A stretch of DNA of 64,000 nt from Altererythrobacter sp. (GTDB lineage Bacteria; Pseudomonadota; Alphaproteobacteria; Sphingomonadales; Sphingomonadaceae). The stretch spans positions 1 to 64,000 of the forward strand of contig JAFKFN010000011.1 in the NCBI GenBank assembly GCA_017308255.1. Reading direction: 5' to 3'. Position numbers and translations under genes: made by a program. The notes under the pieces were generated by a model. The model did not search any database, was not told where the DNA came from, and worked only from the letters and a program-made list of their open reading frames with translations. The stretch's first letter is position 1. Every line of letters begins with the position of its first letter. Shown here one piece after another: positions 50,894 to 58,774 of the stretch.

Positions 50894-53026
50894 ATGGGGC
50901 TGTCTGACACGGGGCGGCGCCGGCCGCTTCTCGCACTGGCCGCGGGCGTTGCTGCGCTGAGTGGGGGTGGCATCGCCTTCGCCCAGCAAGGCGGCGCTTC
51001 GGCCGCCGGCGATTTCGCCGTCCAGGCCGAGCAGGGGGGTGCGGCCTTTGCGCAGAACTGCGCGGGATGCCATGGCGCCGACCTCACCTCCGGCCGGTTC
51101 GCGCCCAACCTGAAAGGGCCTGTCTTTCTCGCCAAGTGGGGCGGCCGGCCGCTGGCCGAACTTCATGCCTATTTCAGTTCCGCGATGCCGCCGAACAACG
51201 CGGGAGGCCTGCCGGACGATACCTATGCCGCGATCGCCGCGTTCATCCTGAAGGAGAACGGCGGAACGGCGGGTCACGTCCTGACGGCCGGCACGCTTGA
51301 CGGCATCGCCCTGCCCGCCGCGCCGGCCGAGGCGCGCGAAGAGAGCGGCGTGGGCGGGCTATCCACCCGGCTCTATCCGCTGCCGCCCGGGCCGAAGCGG
51401 CCCGACCGCTTTGCCCGTTACACGCCCGTGACCGAAGCCATGCTGGACGACCCGGCGCCCGCGGACTGGCCTGCCTGGCGGCGCAGCCACCGGGGCCTGG
51501 GCTATTCCCCGCTGGACCAGATCAATACCCGCAATGTGGGCAAGCTGCGGGTCGCCTGGGCGCAATCGCTGCCGCCGGGCGTCAACATGAACGAGCCGCT
51601 GGTGCGTGACGGCGTGCTCTACGTGTTCGGATTCGGCGACCAGGTATTCGCCTTCGACGCGGCCGACGGCACGATGCTGTGGCGCTATCAGAGAAAGCTG
51701 CCCGAAGGCGCCGCAGCCAATTCAAAGAAGACCATCGCCCTCTATGGCGACAAGCTCTACGCGGCGACTTCGGACAACCACATGGTGGCCCTGGACGCGC
51801 GCACCGGGCGCCTAGTGTGGGACGTGGTGCTGACCGACAAGCCGGGCATGCGCAATCCCGGCGGCCCGCTGGTGGCCGACGGCGTGGTGATGCAGGGCTT
51901 CGCCAACAATACCCCCGGCGGCGGCCTGATCGTCGCCGTCGATGCCGAGACGGGCAAGCCCCTTTGGAGCTTCGAGACGGTGGCCAAGCCCGGCCAGCCC
52001 GGCGGCGACACCTGGAACGGCCTGGCGGGCGAGCTGCGCAAGGGCGGATCGGTGTGGACATCCGGCAGCTATGATGCGGAGACCGGCCTGGCGCTGTGGG
52101 GCGTGGGCAATACCTACGACACCGCGCCGCTGCGCGATCTCAAGCCGGGGCTGAACAACGACGGGTTGTACACCGAAAGCACGCTGGCGTTCGAGCCGCG
52201 CACCGGCAAGCTGGTGTGGCATTACCAGCACCAGAAGAACGACCAGTACGACCTGGACTGGGTGTTCGACCGGGTGATCGGCACCCTGACGGTGGACGGC
52301 AAGCCGCAGCGGGTGGTGATCACCGGAGGCAAGAGCGGGCTGTTCGATGCGCTCGATGCCAGGACGGGCCGCTATATCAAGACGGTCGACATGGGCATCC
52401 AGGACTATATCGACCGGATCGATCCGGTGACCGGCGACAAGCACGTGAAGCCGGAAAAAGTCCCGGGGCGCGACAAGGGGCCGGTGTTCGTCTGCCCGCA
52501 CGGCGGCGGCGGACGCAACTGGAGCCCGACATCCTACGTGCAGGCGACGCAGACCCTGTTCGTCAACGCGCGCGACGTGTGCATGGACATGGTGCCCGCC
52601 CCCGGCAACGCCTTCCTCACCACCGGCGTGAACATCCGCTACGCCGCCCCGCCCGACAGCGATGGCAATTTCGGCGTGCTCCAGGCGATCGACATGCGGA
52701 GCGGCAAGGTGAAATGGGAAGTGCGCCGCCGGCAGACCCCGGACATGGGCGTGCTCACCACCGCGGGCGGATTGCTGTTCACCGGCTGGATGGACCGTCA
52801 GTTCGTGGCCTATGACCAGGCCAGCGGCAAGGAGCTGTGGAGCAGCGGCGTGAGCGGCGTGCCCAACGCCTCCGCGATCACTTACGCGGTGGACGGCAAG
52901 CAATACGTGGCGATGGTCACGGGCCACGGCAATCCGCTGTCGCTGGGCATCCCGGATGTGCTTCCCGAAACGCAGCTGCCGCCGGTGAACAGCTCCACGC
53001 TCTACGTGTTCGCGCTGCCTGATTGA
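50894..53026 (+). CDS. Quinohemoprotein: N-terminal cytochrome c plus PQQ propeller
   Basis: A 710-residue secreted protein (signal to IAFAQQ). A cytochrome c domain comes first: CAGCH at residues 56-60 and the likely Met ligand in SSAMPPNNAGG near 98. After a linker ending near residue 175, a PQQ propeller begins with WPAWRRSHRGLGYSPLDQINTRNV. It contains VFAFDAADGTMLWRYQ, VALDARTGRLVWD and KNDQYDLDWVFDRVIG as the probable active-site region. The heme-first order is opposite to common alcohol dehydrogenases and is that reported for polyvinyl alcohol dehydrogenase. It follows the esterase by 24 bases and lacks the HHDxWDxD motif of its neighbours. Confidence 0.9.
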   Translation: MGLSDTGRRRPLLALAAGVAALSGGGIAFAQQGGASAAGDFAVQAEQGGAAFAQNCAGCHGADLTSGRFAPNLKGPVFLAKWGGRPLAELHAYFSSAMPPNNAGGLPDDTYAAIAAFILKENGGTAGHVLTAGTLDGIALPAAPAEAREESGVGGLSTRLYPLPPGPKRPDRFARYTPVTEAMLDDPAPADWPAWRRSHRGLGYSPLDQINTRNVGKLRVAWAQSLPPGVNMNEPLVRDGVLYVFGFGDQVFAFDAADGTMLWRYQRKLPEGAAANSKKTIALYGDKLYAATSDNHMVALDARTGRLVWDVVLTDKPGMRNPGGPLVADGVVMQGFANNTPGGGLIVAVDAETGKPLWSFETVAKPGQPGGDTWNGLAGELRKGGSVWTSGSYDAETGLALWGVGNTYDTAPLRDLKPGLNNDGLYTESTLAFEPRTGKLVWHYQHQKNDQYDLDWVFDRVIGTLTVDGKPQRVVITGGKSGLFDALDARTGRYIKTVDMGIQDYIDRIDPVTGDKHVKPEKVPGRDKGPVFVCPHGGGGRNWSPTSYVQATQTLFVNARDVCMDMVPAPGNAFLTTGVNIRYAAPPDSDGNFGVLQAIDMRSGKVKWEVRRRQTPDMGVLTTAGGLLFTGWMDRQFVAYDQASGKELWSSGVSGVPNASAITYAVDGKQYVAMVTGHGNPLSLGIPDVLPETQLPPVNSSTLYVFALPD

Positions 53027-53141
53027 GTGAAGCGGCGGGGAACGCCGTGCGGAGCTTGATCCCCTGCCTTTGGCGCGGCCGGAGGGCCGGGAGTGAGAGC
53101 GTGACTCACGCCGAGACGCGAGGGCAATAGAAGGGCGCTCG

Positions 53142-53307
53142 CAGAGGCGCGGGGGCGCGGAGGGCTTCTACCCCCTTATCGTCATCCCCGCGAACGCGGG
53201 GACCCAGGGCGATGGTGCGCCATGAGAGCCGACTGGGTTCCCGCGTTCGCGGGAATGACGAAGGAGAGGGCGTAAAGCTCCCTGGTCTCCGCGCCTCCGC
53301 GCCTCTG
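53142..53307. repeat. Nested palindromic repeat with REP family B core
   Basis: Outer arms 53142-53162 and 53287-53307 are 21-base inverted copies (one mismatch). Inside them, arms 53179-53207 and 53233-53261 are 29-base inverted copies with two G-T-compatible mismatches, beginning tcgtcatccccgcgaacgcg. A single arm of the inner element is at 33536. The 343-base gap 53027-53369 holds this repeat and a terminator and no gene. Confidence 0.85.
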
Positions 53308-53321
53308 TCACCGCTCACAAA

Positions 53322-53345
53322 AAAGGCCGCCCGGAGGCGGCCTTT
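53322..53345 (-). terminator. Rho-independent terminator of the paired membrane-protein genes
   Basis: A 10-bp stem (aaaggccgcc / ggcggccttt) with a 4-base loop lies 25 bases past the stop of the gene at 53370. On the minus strand it is followed by TTTTTTG, a good T tract. The A/T ends make it partly bidirectional, so it may also stop transcripts from the PQQ gene at 50894. Confidence 0.8.
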
Positions 53346-53369
53346 CCTGTTTTAGGGCGGGTTTCCCGC

Positions 53370-53879
53370 TCAGTAGTAGATGCCCAGGGTAAAGCCGATC
53401 AGGCGTCCGCAGAACACCACCCCCAGCCAGAACACCAGCGACAGCCACCCGGCGAGCTTGGCCGCGAAGGGGAACGTGGGATCCTTCTCCCAGTGCTCGA
53501 CCGTCCGCCAGGTCGTCAGATGGAAGTACATCATGTTGAGGCCGGCCAGCGCGAGCAGGACCAGTTTCCACAGGAAGTACGGGTTGATCATGTAGCTGCT
53601 GGCCTTGCTGATCCAGAGCAGGCCGCCGGTGATGGCGGCGAGCGCGAAAGCACCCCAGGTCCAGGGCAGCGTGTCCTTCGCCAGCAGCGAGACCCGATGC
53701 CCCCTGCTGTGAAGGCCCACCAGGCGAAGATCGACGATGGCGATGGTACCGATCACGGTAACCAGCGCGATGACATGGATCGTCTCGATGGTCGGGAACA
53801 TCCACGTCGATTCCGCGATCGTCGTGCCCAGCTTCGAGTACTCGATCCGCTCCCAGATGTTAGTTGGTTCAGGATACAT
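53370..53879 (-). CDS. Small integral membrane protein (DUF6644-like), second of a pair
   Basis: A 169-residue protein with about four membrane helices: IETIHVIALVTVIGTIAIVDL, TWGAFALAAITGGLLWIS, YFLWKLVLLALAGLNMMYFH and LSLVFWLGVVFCGRLIGFTLG. The first helix carries ETIHVIA, matching IMQIIHILA in the neighbouring protein, and both end with an (I/V)FCGR(L/W)I motif. The His residues in helices could bind heme or metal, but this is a guess. Unknown function. It lies 14 bases after its paralogue. Confidence 0.78.
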   Translation of the reverse strand: MYPEPTNIWERIEYSKLGTTIAESTWMFPTIETIHVIALVTVIGTIAIVDLRLVGLHSRGHRVSLLAKDTLPWTWGAFALAAITGGLLWISKASSYMINPYFLWKLVLLALAGLNMMYFHLTTWRTVEHWEKDPTFPFAAKLAGWLSLVFWLGVVFCGRLIGFTLGIYY

Positions 53880-53893
53880 GGAAACAGACCCCC

Positions 53894-54433
53894 TTAAGCC
53901 GGCGCGTAAGCGATCCAGCGGCCGCAGAAAATGATCGCGATCCACAGGATGACGAGGAAAAACGCAGCGGCCTTCGTTCCACCGCCGACCACTTCGCCCT
54001 GGACGCCGTTGGCACCGGCCGTCCGCCGGCTCAGGCTCTTGGTGAAGGCAAGCGAAGACACCACTGCCGTGACGACGAGGATCATCTTGATCCAGAAGAT
54101 CGCATTCAGCAGGTTACGCACCGTATCGCCGAACAGCATCGCGACGCCGGAGGCGATCACGAACAGCAGCGACCACCAAAGCACCTTGGTATAACGCCGC
54201 GAAGTTTCCGCGAGCGTGGCGTGCCCGGCAAAGCCGAAAATCCGCATATTGAGCATCAGCACCGCGGAAAACGAGCCCGCGATCGCCAGGATATGAATGA
54301 TCTGCATGATCGGAATGGCCCAGAAATGGACCACCACCCACTGGGTGAGCGGCCATTCGGACATGCCCAATGCAAAATCGGCTAGCCACGTCGAGCGTAG
54401 CCACTCTGTGATATTATATAAAAAATCGCCCAT
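53894..54433 (-). CDS. Small integral membrane protein (DUF6644-like), first of a pair
   Basis: A 179-residue protein with about four membrane helices. It starts MGDFLYNITEWLRSTWLADF from ATG 54433. Key blocks are WAIPIMQIIHILAIAGSFSAVLMLN with a helix-borne His, KVLWWSLLFVIASGVAMLFGD, FWIKMILVVTAVVSSLAF and the C-terminal AAFFLVILWIAIIFCGRWIAYAPA. It resembles the adjacent protein throughout, so the pair arose by duplication. Divergent from PQQ dehydrogenase III; such a position suggests a membrane partner for the periplasmic enzymes, which is unproven. Confidence 0.78.
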   Translation of the reverse strand: MGDFLYNITEWLRSTWLADFALGMSEWPLTQWVVVHFWAIPIMQIIHILAIAGSFSAVLMLNMRIFGFAGHATLAETSRRYTKVLWWSLLFVIASGVAMLFGDTVRNLLNAIFWIKMILVVTAVVSSLAFTKSLSRRTAGANGVQGEVVGGGTKAAAFFLVILWIAIIFCGRWIAYAPA

Positions 54434-54877
54434 CAGAGAACTCTCTTTCCCTGCACCAAGCCCATAAGACCCACGCCCCCCGCAACGGACACGCGGCACT
54501 CCCTCAACCGACCCATGCGGATCGTGCGCCCTGCTGCCGAGTTAATTACGGTAACGGGGGCAGTTACACCGAGTTACACACCGCCAAGAGCCTATCAGCG
54601 GCCCATGCGCGTTGACGCAACGCAAATCGGGTAGCGTCCAGAACGGTTCAAGCCAATCGCGTCAAGCCCTTTGTTGACTAGGTCCAGCGAAGCCGCGCCG
54701 CAAAAAGCCCACTGCGACATTTGGATGAAACACTGCGACAATTGGACACAAGTCCGCGGGAAAATGTGACTGTCTGGGCATTGTCAAAAGGAAGGCCCCG
54801 GCTTAGGACATAATCAACGAGCAAGGCCGGCCAGGGATCGATCGGCCGAGGCGAATATACGGCAGGGAGGACGAAAT
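54434..54877. promoter_or_regulatory. Long divergent control region with two tandem motif pairs
   Basis: A 444-base gap with no supportable gene, between the membrane pair and PQQ dehydrogenase III. On the minus strand GTGTAAC occurs twice, 10 bases apart (54563-54569 and 54573-54579); the first lies in CTCGGTGTAAC. TGCGACA (TGTCGCA reversed) occurs at 54713-54719 and 54734-54740, 21 bases apart, inside 16-base near-repeats of the form cactgcgacaNttgga. GCATTGTCAAAAGG is near 54778, and GGGAGG before the ATG is the ribosome site. Confidence 0.55.
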
Positions 54878-56821
54878 ATGCGAGTCGCTGGGAGCCTCGG
54901 GCTCGCGACAACGTTGCTGTCCGCGGCCGGCGCCGCGGCGATCGCTCAAGCCGCGTTTGCCCAGGAAAGAATCCCCGATGGCGATTGGCTGACGATCAAC
55001 CGCGATCTCGCCTCCACCCGCTTCTCGCCGCTTGCCGATATCAATCGCGGCAACGTCACCCAGCTCAAGGAAGCGTGGACCTATACCCTGCGCTCCACCA
55101 ATACCGCCGTGCCGATCGTCATCGACGGCACGATGTACATGCCCGCGGGCAGCCGCGTGGTGGCGCTGGATGCCGACACCGGGCAGGAAAAGTGGGCCTA
55201 TTCCCTTCCCGCTCCGGCACCCGCCGCCGGCGGCCAGGGCGGACAGGGCGGCCCGCCGCCCAGCTTCTCGACCCGCGGCGTGGGCTACTGGCCGGGCGAT
55301 TCGGCCACGCCGGCGCGCATCCTGGTGATGTCGGGCAGCAACATGATCGCGCTTGACGCCGCGACGGGCCAGCCTTCGGCCGGCTTCGGCACCGGCGGCA
55401 AGATCGACGTGGGCGTATCCTACGGCGGATCGGTGACGGTGGCGCAGGACGTGGCGATCATCGGCGCCGCGACGCTGGAAAACCCGATAGGCGTGCCGGG
55501 CAACCCGCGCGCCTTCGACGTGCGCACCGGCCGCAAGCTGTGGGAATTCCAGACGGTGCCGCAAGCCGGCGAGCGCTACAACGAAACCTGGGGCAACGGC
55601 TGGAAGGGCCGTTCCGGCACCAACATGTGGGCGTTCTCCGCCCCGGTGGACGTGCAGCGCGGGATCGTGGTGCTTCCGCTCGGCTCGCCCTCCCCCAATT
55701 ATTGGGGCGGCGAGCGGCCGGGCGACAACCTCTACGGCAACTCGCTGGTGGCGGTGGACCTGCACACCGGCGCGTACAAATGGCACTTCCAGACGGTGCA
55801 CCATGACATCTGGGACGTCGACCAGGCGACCGCCGGCGCGATGATCGACATCGGCAAGGGTGCGAATCGGCGGCCGATCATCGTTTCGGCCAACAAGAGC
55901 AGCCTGGTCTTCGAAATCGACCGCGAGACCGGCGAACCCTATCTGCCTGTGGAAGAGCGGCCGGTGCCGGTCGGCGACGTGCCGGGCGAATACTACAGCC
56001 CGACGCAGCCCTTCCCGGTCAACACCCCGCCGCTGAGCCGGGTGAGCCTGACGTACGACGATATCGTCGATGCCGAGGACACCACGCCGGAACACGCGCA
56101 GGCCTGCCGCGCGATGTGGGACAAGTACGGCGGGTTCAACAATTACGGCCCGTACACGCCGTTCATGTATCACGCCGCGGGCGCGCCGGTGCGCTCCACC
56201 ATCCAGCTGCCCGGCGGCACCGGAGGCGTGAACTGGGGCGGCCCGGCGGCCGACCCGACGACCGGCCTGGTCTATTTCAACGCGCAGGACACCTCGCTGA
56301 TCGGCTGGGTGGAGCGCCGGGAAGGCACCGAAAGCTACAGCTTCGATGCCAACGACACCGATCAGCCCTATGACCGCGCGAGCGTGGACGGGAAGGGCCC
56401 GTTCTTCTCGTTCAGCGCGCCGCTGTCGGGCAAGTATGATGCCAACGGCCGGGCGCAGGGACCGCAGGCCCCGTGCTACAAGCCGCCGTGGGGCGAACTG
56501 GTGGCCGTGGACGCGCATGACGGGGCCATCAAATGGTCCGTGCCGCTGGGCGTCATGGACGAATTGCCCGAGGGCAAGCGCCTGGTCGGCAACTCCGGCA
56601 GCGCCGGCCCGACCGTAACCGCTGGCGGGCTGGTGTTCGTCGGCGCAACCAACGACAGGCGCTTCCGCGCCTTCGACGCCGAGACCGGCCGCCAGCTTTG
56701 GGAAGCGGCCCTTCGCGGCAACGCCAATGCCAATCCGATGACCTATCGGGGCCGCAACGGCACGCAATATGTCGCCATCAATGCTGGTGGCACTATCGTC
56801 AGCTATTCGCTATCCCGCTGA
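54878..56821 (+). CDS. Periplasmic PQQ-dependent dehydrogenase III
   Basis: A 647-residue secreted quinoprotein (signal to AQAAFAQ). Propeller motifs: VVALDADTGQEKWAY, AFDVRTGRKLWEFQT, VAVDLHTGAYKWHFQ. Active-site region VHHDIWDVDQATAGAM keeps HHDxWDxD but replaces the usual Pro that follows. DVPGEYYSPTQPFPV, YDDIVDAEDTTPEHAQACRAMW and a YNGPYTPF-like segment match dehydrogenase I at 37947, so these two are close paralogues. No heme motif. GGGAGG 7-12 bases before the ATG. First gene of an operon closed by the terminator at 58232. Confidence 0.92.
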   Translation: MRVAGSLGLATTLLSAAGAAAIAQAAFAQERIPDGDWLTINRDLASTRFSPLADINRGNVTQLKEAWTYTLRSTNTAVPIVIDGTMYMPAGSRVVALDADTGQEKWAYSLPAPAPAAGGQGGQGGPPPSFSTRGVGYWPGDSATPARILVMSGSNMIALDAATGQPSAGFGTGGKIDVGVSYGGSVTVAQDVAIIGAATLENPIGVPGNPRAFDVRTGRKLWEFQTVPQAGERYNETWGNGWKGRSGTNMWAFSAPVDVQRGIVVLPLGSPSPNYWGGERPGDNLYGNSLVAVDLHTGAYKWHFQTVHHDIWDVDQATAGAMIDIGKGANRRPIIVSANKSSLVFEIDRETGEPYLPVEERPVPVGDVPGEYYSPTQPFPVNTPPLSRVSLTYDDIVDAEDTTPEHAQACRAMWDKYGGFNNYGPYTPFMYHAAGAPVRSTIQLPGGTGGVNWGGPAADPTTGLVYFNAQDTSLIGWVERREGTESYSFDANDTDQPYDRASVDGKGPFFSFSAPLSGKYDANGRAQGPQAPCYKPPWGELVAVDAHDGAIKWSVPLGVMDELPEGKRLVGNSGSAGPTVTAGGLVFVGATNDRRFRAFDAETGRQLWEAALRGNANANPMTYRGRNGTQYVAINAGGTIVSYSLSR

Positions 56822-56851
56822 GGGATTCCAACAGAGAGAGGTAGTTGGGGG

Positions 56852-57730
56852 ATGAAAAAGTTTTCCATTCTGGCAGCCACGGCGGCGGCCTTCATCATGG
56901 CGGGAAGTGGTGCCGCCCTGGCACAGACCACGCAGCCCGCCACGATCGACGGCCACCCGAACCTGAACGGCATCTGGCAGACCATGAGCCGTGCCAATGA
57001 CAATCTGGAGCCGCATTCGGCCTCTCCGGCGCCGCTCAAGATCGTCGACCGTGAATTCGGCGTGCTCGGCGCGACCCCGGCCGGCCTCGGCGTCGTCGAA
57101 GGCGGCAAGATCCCCTACAAGCCGGAAGCGCTGGCGCGCCTCAACGAGAACCGCCAGCACCTCGTCAAGTACGATCCGGAAGCGGCCTGCTATCTGCCGG
57201 GCATCCCGCGCGCCACTTACCTGCCTTATCCGTTCCAGATCATCCAGGGCGGTGGCGGCGACGACATGCTGATGGTGTATGAATACGCCAATGCCAACCG
57301 CGTGGTCGAAATGCGCGACGTGGACATCCCGCCGATCGATACCTGGATGGGCACGTCCTACGGCCAGTGGGAAGGCGATACGCTGGTCGTCACCACGCTG
57401 GCGCAGAGCCCCGGCGAATACAAGGCGCCGCGCGGCGTAATGCTGGAAGGCGTGACCTGGCTGGACCGGACGGGCAACTACCTGACCAACAGCTCCACCG
57501 TGGTCGAGCGCTTCAAGAAGATCGACAACGATCATCTGCAGTACACGGCGACGATCACGGACCCCGAGCTCTATACCAAGCCGTGGACTATCTCGATGGT
57601 GCTTTATCGCCACGTCGAACCCAACGCGCAGCTTCTTGAGTTCCGTTGCGTGCCATTCAGCGAAATGATGCTATATGGTGACCTTCTGGAGGAGAGCCCG
57701 GCGGGTTCGGGTGCCGAAGCCGCCAAGTGA
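56852..57730 (+). CDS. Secreted G-x-P-N-x-x-G-x-W family protein, divergent copy 4
   Basis: A 292-residue exported protein (signal to AALAQ) of unknown function. It shares the family frame with the three proteins at 45824-49201: DGHPNLNGIWQTM (residues 33-45), GQWEGDTLVVTTLAQ, ERFKKIDNDHLQYTATITDPELYTKPW. One Cys lies in AACYLPGIPRATYLPYPFQI and another in LEFRCVPFSE near the C terminus, the same two places. It is about 60 residues shorter and clearly more distant. It follows PQQ dehydrogenase III by 30 bases. Confidence 0.83.
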   Translation: MKKFSILAATAAAFIMAGSGAALAQTTQPATIDGHPNLNGIWQTMSRANDNLEPHSASPAPLKIVDREFGVLGATPAGLGVVEGGKIPYKPEALARLNENRQHLVKYDPEAACYLPGIPRATYLPYPFQIIQGGGGDDMLMVYEYANANRVVEMRDVDIPPIDTWMGTSYGQWEGDTLVVTTLAQSPGEYKAPRGVMLEGVTWLDRTGNYLTNSSTVVERFKKIDNDHLQYTATITDPELYTKPWTISMVLYRHVEPNAQLLEFRCVPFSEMMLYGDLLEESPAGSGAEAAK

Positions 57731-57776
57731 TGAAACTATTGTGACCCGCATTCGAGAAGTTGAGGAGTAACTTGCC

Positions 57777-58193
57777 ATGCATTTGAAGAAGTGGACTGCC
57801 GGCGCGATCGGTGCTGTCCTGGCGGTGGCCACCGCGGGCACCGCTCTCGCCCACCACTCGTTCGCCACCGAATTCGACCGCAACAAGCCGGTCCGCCTCG
57901 AAGGCAAGGTGGTGAAGTTCGAGTGGGTCAACCCGCACTCGTGGATTCACCTGAAGACTGCCGACGGCACCGTGTGGCGCGTCGAAGGCGGCGCCCCCAG
58001 CGCGCTGCTTCGCCGCGGTTGGAACAGGAACTCGCTGCCGGCGGGCACCGACATCATCGTCGACGCCTTCCGCGCTCGCGACGGTGACACCCGCGCCTCG
58101 GCGGCGGAAATCCGCTTCCCGAACGGCCGCGAGCTGTCGCTCGGCAACCCGACCACCGAAGCGGTGGCTGCGGCGGCCAAGCGCGGCAACTAA
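57777..58193 (+). CDS. DUF6152-like small secreted protein
   Basis: A 138-residue exported protein (signal to GTALA). The mature start HHSFATEFDRNKPVRLEGKV, then FEWVNPHSWIHLKTADG and PNGRELSLG, is the pattern of the DUF6152 family, small OB-like or beta-barrel proteins of unknown role. The N-terminal His-His of the mature protein could bind a metal ion. It lies 46 bases after copy 4 and ends the operon, 38 bases before a strong terminator. Confidence 0.82.
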   Translation: MHLKKWTAGAIGAVLAVATAGTALAHHSFATEFDRNKPVRLEGKVVKFEWVNPHSWIHLKTADGTVWRVEGGAPSALLRRGWNRNSLPAGTDIIVDAFRARDGDTRASAAEIRFPNGRELSLGNPTTEAVAAAAKRGN

Positions 58194-58231
58194 GCCGGAC
58201 GGCTCTCCGCCCCAGGCGGAGCCAAGAAACG

Positions 58232-58261
58232 GGCCCGCGACGGATCGTCGCGGGCCTTTTT
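58232..58261 (+). terminator. Rho-independent terminator of the PQQ III operon
   Basis: A perfect 10-bp stem (ggcccgcgac / gtcgcgggcc), loop ggatc, then five T. It lies 38 bases after the DUF6152 gene and marks the right end of the PQQ cluster. Confidence 0.9.
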
Positions 58262-58310
58262 CATGCCCGAAGCTTTCATGCCAAAGGCCTTTGCTTCCGC
58301 GCCGGGCGAG

Positions 58311-58643
58311 CTACAGGCCCTGCGCCGCGCGGGGACCGAAGAGGATGATCGCCGCGCCGCCAAGGCACACCGCAGCGCCGATCAAGTCCCAACGATCCGG
58401 CCGGGCGCCTTCGACCAGCCACAGCCACATGATCGCCGACACGATATAGACGCCGCCATAGGCCGCATAGGCCCGGCCAGCGTGGTCAGCCTCGACAAGC
58501 GTCAGCAAGTAGGCGAACAGGGCCAGCGCGGCCATGCCGGGCGCTATCCACCAGATCGAACGGCCCATGCGCAGCCAGGCCCAGAAGGCGAAGCATCCGG
58601 CGATCTCGGCAAGCGCCGCTCCAATATAGGCCAAGGCGGACAT
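58311..58643 (-). CDS. YnfA/UPF0060 family membrane protein
   Basis: A 110-residue protein with four membrane helices, typical of the YnfA family (EamA-related small multidrug-like). Hallmarks are [19 protein letters not shown] at the N terminus, then [49 protein letters not shown]. YnfA proteins are proposed small efflux proteins; the substrate here is unknown. It ends facing the terminator of the PQQ III operon. Confidence 0.93.
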   Translation of the reverse strand: MSALAYIGAALAEIAGCFAFWAWLRMGRSIWWIAPGMAALALFAYLLTLVEADHAGRAYAAYGGVYIVSAIMWLWLVEGARPDRWDLIGAAVCLGGAAIILFGPRAAQGL

Positions 58644-58774
58644 TCATCCGGTGTCGCAGCCGCGCAGGCGATCCGCAACGGCCTTGCGGCCGGCTCCGGA
58701 ACAAATCGGCACTGGCGCCGTTGATCCGATCGACGCGGTCGCGTCGAAGGGGGTCCGATGCCACAGGGTATCAT

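Noticed and set aside
30064-53307. Possible CRISPR array from the recurring palindromes
   Set aside because: The repeats are few, far apart, much longer than CRISPR repeats and not separated by uniform spacers; no cas gene is present.
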